This document shows positions 23,101 through 31,574 of a stretch of DNA of 64,000 nt, in pieces. The notes below the pieces were generated by a model. It was not told the origin of the DNA. It searched no databases and saw nothing but the letters and a program-made list of their open reading frames with translations. The DNA lies in the NCBI GenBank assembly GCA_949987565.1, contig OX465112.1:16880970-16944969 (forward strand), in the 5' to 3' direction. The position numbers were made by a program, and so were the translations under genes. Position 1 is the stretch's first letter. Every line of letters begins with the position of its first letter. This stretch comes from Luidia sarsii (lineage: Eukaryota > Echinodermata > Asteroidea > Paxillosida > Luidiidae).

Positions 23101-26100
23101 CATCGGACGGGTCAAATCATCCGATACCCAACCGATGATCTTTTTGACAAGAGGCCTAAGAGTTAGACCTAGCCACTTTCCTGCTGACAGGACAGACATA
23201 TCCCTATACCTGTGTACTGCAGTTTGGGCACAGGCATGATGGTCCGACTTTCTCTTAAGGCCCCCCCCAAAAAAAAGTTCTGCTCTCCGCTTACCTGACC
23301 GACCCTATTTCTAGCCTGCGACCCTAAATTTTTTATCGGGAAACAATGATGATAAAAATTCAATGTGTAATTGTGTTATTACTACCCTTAAGGCTTGATC
23401 ACATGCAGATGCCTCCATGTGATTGCACACCAAAAAAATGGGCAAAAACAAAATTCCCTACCTACCTACCCTATTTTGAAATGCCATGTAATCGGAAGCA
23501 GAACTATTTTTTTGGTTGACCTAAAGATTGTCCTTGTTTCGTTGTTTGAATACATGTATTTTTAGTGGATACCTTTCGCTGGTTTTTACAGCATTTAATG
23601 CGGCTTTGATCATCTCGGTGGGATGGGCACACTATAATTTCCAAATAATTCATTATTATTCCCCGCGATGCAGTAGAAAGCCTTTCATTTGGTAAAGGGA
23701 TTCCCTTGTCTCAATGAAACTTGGACACATTCGTGTGCGACTGACACGTCAAAGTCAGAATTACGCCTCGGTTGCAAACTTGATACCTATAGTCTGTTCA
23801 CTGTTAGTGTAAGGAGAGCTCAGACATATATTATAGCACCAGTCTGGACTTTGTGCTGATGTTCATGTGGCAGTGCGGAATTTGGCGCCACTCTTCAGTT
23901 ACAGGCTGGAACGACTCCTGATAGGGCCAGCTGCGGGGTAACTGGAGAAGGAAGGCATTGCATAGCTTTTTTTATACGGTCATGGTTGAGCTCGGCTTTT
24001 AAATTTCAGCCTTAAAATGTAAACCAAGACAGCATTAATATCAAAAAAAAAAAAAAAAATGTCAGAGGAGTGGATAATTTTTAATGTGTTCTCGGCCTTT
24101 GGGTAACAATAGTAGTCAGCTACATGCGACACAAACATGGTTGCCGTTGGCTTGCACTATTAAGACTCTCACAGAGTTTGCCATTGCTGTAGCCCGAGGG
24201 TTATGATTGATGCCCGGAGACCCATGTTTCTGTCAGAGCTGGAGTAAAAGCCGCAACATATCTATAGGCAGCATGAGATTGACCGGGTTTGTGTCTTTGT
24301 GTCTCTCGTCCTCAGACATGCCTTGTCCGAGAGCTTGTACGTTCACACTGTGTTCATGATGCAGCCGGCACCCACGGAGGTCATCTACCTGGTCCGACAG
24401 CCAAGCCACCAGCTGGGGTAGGTGGTCACTCAGTGCGGCCAGAATCCAAACAGGCATTGCTGACCATGGCTTGCCATCCTACATGTAGGCCAACTTCAAT
24501 ACAGATTTCAGATTTTGCTTGTAGCGCCACATACAAATCATCTCTTGCAAAGACGGAGTCAATATTTTCAAATGATGTCCTGTATTGGTAATAAGATTTT
24601 TTTAGCAATCCCAAAAAATGTTGCAAACTGCTTGCTGGCTAAAATGACTAAAATTGAAAAACTGCCCAGCCGGACCTTTGTCAAGGCATAGTGCCTTCCT
24701 CCTTGAGAAAGTTCCACCTATGATGGATAACTCAAGGCCCTTTGTGTTTTGAAGCATTTTTGGTATATTTAGCATTACAAGCTCCAAATTCCTGGTTTCA
24801 AGGACTTCCTGGCCTTGTATTCCAGGTCTTCCTGGCCTTGGTTCCCAGGGCTTCCTGGCCTTGGTTCCCAGGGCTTCCTGGCCTTGGTTCCCAGGGCTTC
24901 CTGGCCTTGGTTCCCAGGGCTTCCCGGCCTTGGTTCCCATGGCTTCCTGGCCTTGGTACCCAGGGCTTCCTGGCCTTGATACCCAGGGCTTCCTGGCCTT
25001 GGTTCCCAGGGCTTCCTGGCCTTGGTTCCCAGGGCTTCCTGGCCTTGGTTCCCAGGGCTTCCTGGCCTTGGTTCCCAGGGCTTCCTGGCCTTGGTTCCCA
25101 TGGCTTCCTGGCCTTGGTACCCAGGGCTTCCTGGCCTTGGTTCCCAGGTTTGTAAAGAGGATGGTGTTTTCCCATTCAGTGACGCTGCCTCTCTGGTGAC
25201 CCGTGGAACAAAAAATGCCAGAAACATTTTAGGACCACTTCCCGTGTTCTTTGCTATATTCCATAGTGGGTTTTAGCCGGTTTAACCATAAAGCAAGGAC
25301 CTTGCAATATGCATTGGCTACGATTGGTTAATATAGCAGGCCATAAGATCAGAGCGGTGCTAGCAAGGGTAATGAGACTAGGGACGCTTTGCAGCTCCCA
25401 TGGTGTTGCAAGAACATGTTTTCGTGCCTCTGGGCACTCGTCAGTTGCAGTAGTGATTTTGGCAGATCCGTTCATCTCGGTTTTTGTTGTGCCGTTTGGA
25501 TTGGGTTTGAGTGACCGGTTAGGTTGGTTATTGGGTGACTTGCTCCTCTAGTAAGGAGAGCAGCGTGTCCAGGGTTTCATCTGGTTCCTCAACGAAACCA
25601 GAATCGTCTGGGACGGGGGTTTGTTTAGGCAAGGGGAGTTTTGCCCGTATTATCGTTTCCCGTATATTTTTGGCTTTTTTGTAAGCAATGAGGGGTGGGT
25701 TTGGGAATATCTCCCTGAGTTTTTCATTGCTTTGGATGTGCCGCCAATACTTATTGATTGCTCGTCGCAAGTCACGGTGGTTAACCGCTGGGTTGTAGGT
25801 GGTGCTGAACACCAGGGGTGGTTTGGTTGTTGGGGTTTTGGTAAGGGGTTTGTGAACCAACTGGGATCGGTTTTCGGGAGATACTTTGCTTGTGTTAAGC
25901 TCGATCTCGGGTTGTGTATAGCCTCTGTCAAGTAATTTTTCCGTGAATGTCTGGACCGTGTTTTCAAAGTCTTCCCGATTGTTTGTATTCCTTGCATATC
26001 GGAGACATTCTCCGTATATGAATGCGTTGAATACATGTGGGGGGTGGGAAGAGTTTCTATGTAGGTATTGGAAGGTTTCCGTGGGTTTTCTGTAGACTTT

Positions 26101-29100
26101 GGTGTCCAGTATACCCGTTGATCGGAAACGATCACCTTTGAAAATGGTTAGGTCCAGGTAGTTTACGGAGGTTGTGGAGGCTTCGTAGGTGAATTTTAGA
26201 GTGGGGTGCATACGGTTCATTTGGTTGATGAGGTTTTGGAAGTCCTCAAGAACGCCGTCGTAGATGACAAGGATGTCATCTCTATATCGCCACCAGGTCA
26301 GGATGTGTTCTGCTTCTCTCAAGATTTTCTGTTCGAAATCGTGGAGGGTGATATCACAGATCTCAGGGCTTGCTGTTGAGCCCATTGCACAACCGATTTG
26401 CTGGAGGAAGAATTTGTTCCCGAATTGGAAACAGTTTCTTCCGAGGATGAGTTCCAGGAGTTCTCGGATGTAATTGAGAGGTGGTTTTGTGATACCATAG
26501 GAGTAATTGGTTCGGTCGAGGGCTTTGCACACGCATTGGATGGCCTCTTCTTGATGGATATTAGTATACATAGATACCACATCGATGCTCGTAATCAGAA
26601 TATTTTGGGGAAAGGTTTTCTCTTCTAGTTTTCACAAAATATCCGTCGTGTCACGGACATAGGTTGGTTGTGCGGTAACTATGGGCAAGAGAAAGTGATC
26701 AATATATTCTGATATTTTGGCCGTTGGACTTGAGCAACCACTTATGATTGGTCTCCCGACAAAGGGTTGCCCGTTTGGGGGCTGTTTGTGTATTTTCGGT
26801 AGAAAATACATTGTCGGGCAGGTACAGTGGTATTTCAAGGGGTCCAGATAGGTCAGTGTGTGAGCATCAATATAATTCTGGTTGTACATTTTAGTCAGGG
26901 TGTAATGGACCATGCTGATGGTCGCAGGGGTAATATCCTGACTTAGTTCCATGTAATGTTGGGATTCAAGGTGCTTGTATCCAACTTGCAAATAATCGGA
27001 TAGATTCGTTATGCAAATTCCTCTCCCTTTGTCATAGGGTTTGATGACGATTTCGGGGTTGTTTTTGAGGTTGCGGAGAGCAGAGGTTTCTAACCTGGTT
27101 ATATTCAGTTTCCGATTTCTCAGACGAATATGGGCTAGTTCGGCTTTCGTGGCTTCCAAATAGTTGTTGAGCGTATTGCTCGGTGTGGTTTTTGGATGCC
27201 AGTTAGAGGAGGGTTTGAACGGGTGGTTCAGAGTAGGTTTATGGTGCATGATATATGCGGTTCTCATTCGTTTTTCGAATGTGGTTATGTCTCTCAATAG
27301 AGTTGTCCTGGTTGGTTTAGACGGAGTTGGAACATAACTTAAACCTTTTCCTAATGCAATTTTCTCAATTGGAGGAAGAGTTACATTGGATAGGTTTGTT
27401 ATGTATTTGTCACTTTTCTCCGCTAAGGTAGTCAGTAGACTGGTTGATATTGCTCTGGGGTTGGAGCTGTGGCGGGAGGGGATGCTTTTTTTGGCTGAGT
27501 ATTGTTTGTAAAGAGGATGGTGTTTTCCCATTCAGTGACGCTGCCTCTCTGGTGACCCGTGGAACAAAAAATGGTTCCCAGGGCTTCCTGGCCTTGGTTC
27601 CCAGGGCCTCCTAGCCTTGGTTCCCAGGGCTTCCTGGCCTTGGTTCCCACTTCCCAGGACTTCCTGGCCTTGGTACCCAGGGCTTCATGGCCTTGGTTCC
27701 CAGGGCTTCCTGGCCTTGCTTCCCAGGGCTTTCTGGCCATGCTTCCAAGGGCTTCCTGGCCTTGGTTCCCAGGGCTTCCTGGCCTTGGTTCCCATGGCTT
27801 CCTGGCCTTGGTTCCCAGGGCTTCCTGGCCTTGGCTCCCAGGGCTTCCTGGCCTTGGTTCCCAGGGCTTCCTGGCCTTGGTACCCAGGGCTTCCTGGCCT
27901 TGGCTCCCAGGGCTTCCTGGCCTTGCTACCCATGGCTTCCTGGCCTTGGCTCCCAGGGCTTCCTGGCCTTGGTTCCCAGGGCTTCCTGGCCTTGGTACCC
28001 AGGGCTTCCTGGCCATGGTTCCCAGGGCTTCCTGGTCTTGCTTCCCAGGGCTTCCTGGCCTTGGTTCCCAGGGCTTCATGGCCTTGGTTCCCAGGGCTTC
28101 CTGGCCTTGCTTCCCAGGGCTTTCTGGCCATGCTTCCCAGGGCTTCCTGGCCTTGGTTCCCAGGGCTTCCTGGCCTTGGTTCCCATGGCTTCCTGGCCTT
28201 GGTTCCCAGGGCTTCCTGGCCTTGGCTCCCAGGGCTTCATGGCCTTGGTTCCCAGGGCTTCCTGGCCTTGGTACCCAGGGCTTCCTGGCCTTGGCTCCCA
28301 GGGCTTCCTGGCCTTGCTACCCATGGCTTCCTGGCCTTGGCTCCCAGGGCTTCCTGGCCTTGGTTCCCAGGGCTTCCTGGCCTTGGTACCCAGGGCTTCC
28401 TGGCCTTGGTTCCCAGGGCTTCATGGCCTTGGTTCCCAGGGCTTCCTGGCCTTGCTTCCCAGGGCTTTCTGGCCATGCTTCCCAGGGCTTCCTGGCCTTG
28501 GTTCCCAGGGCTTCCTGGCCTTGGTTCCCATGGCTTCCTGGCCTTGGTTCCCAGGGCTTCCTGGCCTTGGCTCCCAGGGCTTCATGGCCTTGGTTCCCAG
28601 GGCTTCCTGGCCTTGGTACTCAGGGCTTCCTGGCCTTGGCTCCCAGGGCTTCCTGGCCTTGCTACCCATGGCTTCCTGGCCTTGGCTCCCAGGGCTTCCT
28701 GGCCTTGGTTCCCAGGGCTTCCTGGCCTTGGTACCCAGGGCTTCCTGGCCATGGTTCCCAGGGCTTCCTGGCCTTGCTTCCCAGGGCTTCCTGGCCTTGG
28801 TTCCCAGGGCTTCCTGGCCGTGCTTCCCAGGGCTTCCTGGCCATGCTTCCCAGGGCTTCCTGGCCTTGGTTCCCAGGGCTTCCTGGCCATGCTTCCCAGG
28901 GCTTCCTGGCCTTAGTTCCCAGGGCTTCTTTGCCTTGTTTCCCATGGCTTCCTGGCCTTGGGTCCCAGGTCTTACTGGCCTTGAATCCCAGGGCTTCCTG
29001 GCCTTGGTTCCCAGGGCTTCCTTGCCATGCTTCCCAGGGCTTCCTGGCCTTGGTTCCCAGGGCTTCCTGGCCAAGGTTCCCAGGGCTCCTTGGGCGCCCT

Positions 29101-31574
29101 TGGCTCACCGGGCTCCTCAGTTTGTACATTTCTGTATCTGGGTTTCTTGGCAGGGTTCAGCCATTGGCCGAGGCAATTTGTCTGCACTTCTCCATGCTTG
29201 GGGCTGCGGAGCTGAATGACAGCACAACATCTCAACATACTGCGAGGTAAAAGTAAAAACCTGGAAAGGTTTATGACTTATACTTTCTACCAATCTCAAG
29301 TGGGGAGGGCATTTAGATCTTTTGCAGTAAAAGGTTCGTGATCAAGAGTCGTATTAATGTGAAAATGTTTATTATAATACTTTTTTAATGTGTGTGATAA
29401 TGATCAAGGTTAAATTTCTTTTCATAAAACTTATTGATGAATCTTTGATTCATAATGCCCTATACAAATACAGTTTATTGTTATTTTTATTATTATAATC
29501 AAACAAGTAAAAGAAAAGGGAAAATAATTTTATGTAAATTGCAATCTGTTTCTAAACGATTTTTGAAAATAGAAAGTATTTTTTGGCTGAATGGGGACTT
29601 GAGTTTGAGACTTCTGCATTATTATACCAGCATTATTCCAAAGTTAATGAAACCCAGAGAAAATGTTGGCTTATCTGATTGGGTGTTCAAACAACCTACA
29701 GTTACCTATGTGCTACTCACCTACGAGTTTCATAAAGAGGGAAAAATTGTGGAATTCAGTGGTTGAATTTGCATTCCTGCAACCTGCCATGTTTTTGAAG
29801 GGGCCGCCAATCATTGCAAGGGGTGTGACATCACAACGGAAAACTCCCGTATGGGCCCGGACGGATGTACCCCCTACTATACTGTGTGCAGTTTGTATAC
29901 ACTCGCAAGCTGAACGATGGTGTACTGCCAGGCTTCTGGATGTCAAAATGTCAGCGGGAAAAAGCTAGGGAAATCTCTCCATGTAGTTCCCAACAAGGAC
30001 AAGAGACCTGAGTTGTTTAGGAAGTGGGCTGATGGGCTAATTTTGTGAACAGAATACTTGCGTTAAAAACTTTGGTTGGTTCCTGTTCCCAGATGCAGCC
30101 AGCATGAGATTCTGGACGCAGCGTTCTTTGATGACCAGACGCTGTCCGTCCTACTCCAGGAGCACTGGACAGGACCGGAGAGTGTATCGGTCATCTGTCA
30201 GGTGCCTCTAGCCGCCCTCACTGACCACCCCTTCACCCCTCTCCTGCCTGGCGACCTTCCCTTGGACCAACAGCCTCACGTGTAAGACTGCTTACGGGCC
30301 ACGCTGCCCATAAACCTACTAAAACAAGGCTTCTCTTGGCAAGCTGTGAAGCTAAGCGAGCCTAGGTGTATGTAATTGTACTGTCTGTCCTGTCTTTCTG
30401 TCTGTCTGTTCTGCTCTCCCAATAGGAAACATAATGTCAATCCTTTTGTTATGCAAACACCTTTTTAGGGTTGACTAGTCTGAAAGTAGAGTATATAAGT
30501 ATCCACCACATTTTTAAATGGCTGCTGTACACTTTAATAACCTAACTATAGTAGAAGTATCTCAATTTAAGAAAAAAGAAATTGAGGTTCTGATTTCTCA
30601 CATTGAAATTCCCTGTATGGAGATTCCTCTGCTGGAATCATCACCTCTGGCCGCCCTCTCACTTTCTTCCTCTGTTTTTGTTTTCTCCCACAGGAGCAAG
30701 GTCGATGCTGGTCCCTACGTCAGCCACTGCCGACGGCTGGAAAACATTAGGGCCAGTATCTTTGCTGTCAGTGGCTCAAGGAAGGTGGCATGTGTGGTGA
30801 GTAGTATGACCGCAAATGAGACACACACAGTACATCACACAACTAGGATCCTGTGCAGCATCCCTTGTTCCCGCCTTTACAGCTCCCGCCTTCACCCTTC
30901 ACTGAGCTAATCCCCTCACCAGGATCCCTCTCCTCAATACATAAGCCCCACTCCCAGTTGGAATCCAGCAGTCTCCTGAAGACGAACAGAGTACACTGTT
31001 CGAAACGTCGAGTTCCTCCGGTTTTTTTCAGAACCACACTTACTCACAAAAGAGAATTTACACGGCATCACCGCAAACCTATTTATCCTAGTATTACCGC
31101 AGCCGGTAGCAACCAGCTAACTCTACAAGAGCAACCAGCTGAAAACTGGAGGATTATGCTTAGATATTTCACTCTGGGACCGGTTGTACGGGGATTTTTT
31201 TTAAGCCAGTTTAAAAAAACCTTGATTACACTGTTTCCAGTTTTGCCACTGAAGAGCTGATAGGTACTGTAAGAAGTGTTGTCAGAGACACAGCTACTGG
31301 CTCTTCTCAGAGCCACACTGAAGAGATGTGGTGTCACGATAAACCTCTGATATTATTTTACTCAGCTCTTCCTTGTGATGTTTCTCTCCCTTCGTAGCTC
31401 TTCTCCAACCATCGGCGGGTGCGACTCTTTGACCTGGACGCAGAGGATGACGGAGAGGAGGAGAGCATGTCAGAGAGGAGCCTACTGGGGCCAGGCAATG
31501 CTGTGGTCTCCTCTGAGGAGCTCCTACACGATGACAGAGACAGTAACAAAGAGAACATTCAATCACCACGGTGA
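11164..31574 (+). CDS. ANAPC4: Anaphase-promoting complex subunit 4 (ANAPC4/APC4)
   Basis: Twenty coding exons: 11164-11274, 11629-11743, 13178-13424, 13722-13787, 14665-14785, 15348-15464, 15740-15823, 16791-16877, 17486-17670, 18335-18435, 19561-19612, 20695-20797, 21283-21348, 21711-21983, 22802-22911, 24316-24417, 29154-29246, 30093-30281, 30694-30796, 31398-31574. All use GT-AG and phases agree, giving 2502 nt, about 833 aa (human 808). The product is a scaffold of the APC/C ubiquitin ligase, which marks securin and cyclin B for destruction. Landmarks: N-terminal WD40-like blades (MCWSPRMDLMALANVNAE, VSVLSWRLDGK, LNILVVGLEEGALHLYAYG), the APC4 helical region (LLLWGRASPELQAF, MKKLGQSVENSYSNIQKL, IGAVGSFMLKASELLQVID, NFKAFFRWLYVVMMRLSEEP), FTLERVGQYL, and C-terminal EILDAAFFDDQTLSVLL and SRKVACVLFSNHRRVRLFDLD. 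The tail is acidic (DAEDDGEEESMSERS), as in vertebrates. Exon 17 (29154-29246) is the least conserved; it was kept because its phase is required and ICLHF/AAELND fits the human order. Confidence 0.95.
11505..11600 (+). mobile_element. Family A single arm
   Basis: One arm of the family A foldback: TTTGAGAAAGGTCCTAAAGG, ATCGAAACGTCAGGCCC and the tail TTGACATCCGCATTTTGGTA. It sits in the first coding intron of ANAPC4, just upstream of exon 2. Confidence 0.6.
12300..12735. repeat. Pyrimidine-rich minisatellite, ~60 bp unit
   Basis: Tandem units built of CTCCCTGTCTTCCTCATCTT, CCTTCGTAATGTCTTCCAAT and GTCTTCCTATTCCTC, degenerating at the right end into a 15-bp unit TTCCTCTTCCCTGTA. It lies in intron 2 of ANAPC4. 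The long plus-strand ORFs are artefacts of the pyrimidine bias. Confidence 0.85.
12880..13102 (+). mobile_element. LINE/SINE-like 3' tail with (AAT)n end
   Basis: A segment ending CTTGTTTGTTTTCCTTGGCC then AAATAAATAATAATAATAAT. The same sequence is found inverted at 58105-58450, starting from the AT-rich tail. A shared 3' end plus a short A/T repeat tail suggests a retroposed element; no ORF remains to classify it. Confidence 0.55.
14154..14506 (-). mobile_element. MITE, CAGGCATGCAACT family, inverted copy with target duplication
   Basis: Inverted copy of the family at 3552-3931, in the fourth intron of ANAPC4. It is flanked on both sides by CATTAT, a likely 6-bp target-site duplication. The superfamily is not assigned. 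Confidence 0.7.
14788..14886. repeat. 33-bp tandem triplicate at an ANAPC4 splice donor
   Basis: Three copies of ACGCAATCTATGTCGTAATT followed by TCATCTGAATGTA, starting directly after the GT of the donor of exon 5. Confidence 0.9.
16284..16435. mobile_element. Foldback element, family A
   Basis: Two inverted arms joined at AAAGGCAGAGAAAGG, with outward AAATTTTAAGATTTGCATTT tails, in the intron before exon 8 of ANAPC4. Arms are nearly identical, so the element is fairly young. Confidence 0.75.
16574..16638 (+). pseudogene. ANAPC4: Duplicated fragment of ANAPC4 exon 8 with its acceptor
   Basis: The 65 bp spanning the acceptor and first ~35 bases of exon 8 (true copy 16762-16825) are repeated here with a few substitutions. 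The CTGTAATCCATCAG acceptor is intact, and the reading frame runs YLNATLQSVSD before diverging and meeting a TAA at 16649-16651. No matching donor is near. Use of this acceptor would truncate APC4. Confidence 0.85.
17108..17262. mobile_element. Small inverted-repeat element (GATTTCACCAAA type)
   Basis: The left end GGGTCGATTTCACCAAACTC and right end GGCTTTGTGAAATTCCCCCC are inverted repeats, with inner ACTTACGAT / ATCGTAAG arms. It is related to the element at 6810-6990 and lies in an ANAPC4 intron. Confidence 0.65.
18040..18230. mobile_element. Foldback element, family A
   Basis: A pair of inverted arms, each with TTTGAGAAAGGTCCTGCTAG and GATCGAAACGTCAGGCCCAC, tails outward, and a downstream segment GTCAGTAAGCAGTTTGCAAC ATTTTTG shared with other copies. 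It lies between ANAPC4 exons 9 and 10. Confidence 0.75.
18630..18790. mobile_element. Small inverted-repeat element (TTGCGTAAGTTACGCAAC type)
   Basis: Ends CCAATTTCACGAAACTTCAA and, inverted, CCGATTTCAAGAAAAGTTGC, with several TTGCG/CGCAA arms inside. It is non-coding and sits in an ANAPC4 intron. Confidence 0.55.
19741..20035. mobile_element. Family B copy next to a family A foldback
   Basis: The left part (19741-19885) is a rearranged family B copy with GGTTTGCGGTGACACCATGT repeated several times and CTTCCTATA at both ends. The right part (19885-20035) is an inverted pair of family A arms. Together they fill the intron after exon 11 of ANAPC4. Confidence 0.6.
20415..20565. mobile_element. 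Foldback element, family A
   Basis: Two inverted arms (GGCCTGGCGTTTCGGTCCTA and its diverged partner TGCTGGGATCAAAAAGTCAG) meeting at TTCTGCCGTTGAGAAAG. It is more diverged than the copy at 16284-16435 and lies in the intron before exon 12. Confidence 0.65.
20970..21090 (+). mobile_element. Family A single arm
   Basis: One arm with a short internal duplication (CTGCTAGGAT twice) followed by CGAAACGTCAGGCCCACTAA, tail GATTTGCATTTTGGTAATTT and AGTAAGCAG. It sits in the intron before exon 13 of ANAPC4. Confidence 0.6.
22030..22765. repeat. (CTC)n polypyrimidine tract
   Basis: About 730 bp of CTC/TTC, with occasional CAGCCTC and CGGCCTG breaks, in ANAPC4 intron 14. It ends about 35 bp before the acceptor of exon 15. 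The transcript carries it as a C/U tract. The 300-440 aa poly-Leu, poly-Pro, poly-Arg and poly-Glu ORFs it produces are artefacts. Confidence 0.97.
22974..23153. mobile_element. MITE with 20-bp terminal inverted repeats
   Basis: Left end TTGTCAAAAAGATCATCGGT and right end ACCGATGATCTTTTTGACAA are perfect inverses, about 180 bp apart. It is non-coding, in ANAPC4 intron 15. Confidence 0.8.
24780..25147. repeat. 23-bp minisatellite, left block
   Basis: About 16 units of CTTCCTGGCCTTGGTTCCCA plus GGG with few substitutions, in ANAPC4 intron 16. It is the same array as 27574-29095, split by the Penelope-like element. The unit has no stop codon in any of six frames, which explains the long ORFs on both strands. 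Confidence 0.97.
25407..25449 (-). ncRNA. Hammerhead ribozyme, minimal type I
   Basis: Read 5' to 3' on the minus strand: stem I strand TGCAA (25449-25445), core CTGACGA (25444-25438), stem II GTGCC/GGCAC closed by a CAGA loop (25437-25424), core GAA (25423-25421), a very short palindromic stem III AACATGTT (25420-25413), C17 at 25412, and stem I strand TTGCA (25411-25407), which pairs fully with TGCAA. All invariant hammerhead positions (C3 U4 G5 A6, G8 A9, G12 A13 A14, A15.1-U16.1, H17) are present. Predicted cleavage lies between 25412 and 25411. Penelope-like elements are known to carry such short-stem-III hammerheads, which often act as dimers. It sits in the 3' region of the element, about 190 bp before the second copy begins. 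Confidence 0.88.
25528..27531 (-). pseudogene. Penelope-like reverse transcriptase ORF, interrupted by one TGA
   Basis: One frame of 668 codons from ATG 27531 to a TAA ending at 25528, broken only by a TGA at 26632-26634. The N-terminal part has PYDKGRGICI, FLPKIHKQPP and GRPIISGCSSPTAKISEYID. The second part has TSIDVVSMYTNIHQEEAI, GCAMGSTASPEICDITLHDF and the catalytic WWRYRDDILVIYDG, with YRDD at about 26275-26286. These are the RT motifs of Penelope-like elements rather than of LINEs. After the thumb region the ORF ends at SLLEEQVTQ, and no GIY-YIG endonuclease is encoded; the remaining ~310 bp before the repeat has no such motif in any frame I checked. The TGA could be a decayed CGA codon or a readthrough site. 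Confidence 0.85.
27574..29095. repeat. 23-bp minisatellite, right block with higher-order repeat
   Basis: About 66 units of the same 23-bp repeat as 24780-25147. A diagnostic variant CTTTCTGGCCATGCTTCC recurs at 27729, 28120 and 28465, steps of 391 and 345 bp (17 and 15 units), showing higher-order duplication. It ends about 60 bp before the acceptor of ANAPC4 exon 17. The 510-563 aa ORFs here are artefacts. Confidence 0.97.
30960..31085 (+). mobile_element. Family B element with hammerhead-like core
   Basis: CTGAAGA (30976-30982), C, then a perfect GAACAG/CTGTTC stem around AGTACA, then GAAACGTCGAGTTCC. It continues into TTTTCAGAACCACACTTACT and CACCGCAAACCTATTTAT. It lies in the last intron of ANAPC4. 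Confidence 0.6.

Larger units (their letters stand above)
25148..27573 (-). mobile_element. Penelope-like retroelement inside the minisatellite
   Basis: About 2.4 kb, transcribed on the minus strand. A ~69-bp direct repeat, including the ORF start codon context CTGAATGGGAAAACACC, is present at both ends (25148-25216 and 27505-27573). The copy is therefore one unit of about 2.36 kb followed by the beginning of a second, the partial tandem arrangement called pLTR in Penelope-like elements. It contains the reverse transcriptase ORF, a ~310-bp 3' region and a hammerhead ribozyme. Both junctions fall in the minisatellite at GGTTCCCAGG, consistent with a ~10-bp target duplication, though the repeat makes this ambiguous. 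Confidence 0.85.

Noticed and set aside
25254..25475. 73-codon minus-strand ORF after the RT frame as a displaced endonuclease
   Set aside because: No GIY, YIG, or conserved Cys/His/Arg pattern; it overlaps the hammerhead and is probably non-coding 3' sequence.
27559..29250. 563-codon plus-strand ORF with LPGLGSQGFLALVPRASWPW repeats
   Set aside because: It is the 23-bp minisatellite read through; equivalent ORFs exist in other frames and on the opposite strand. Only its last 31 codons belong to a real ANAPC4 exon.
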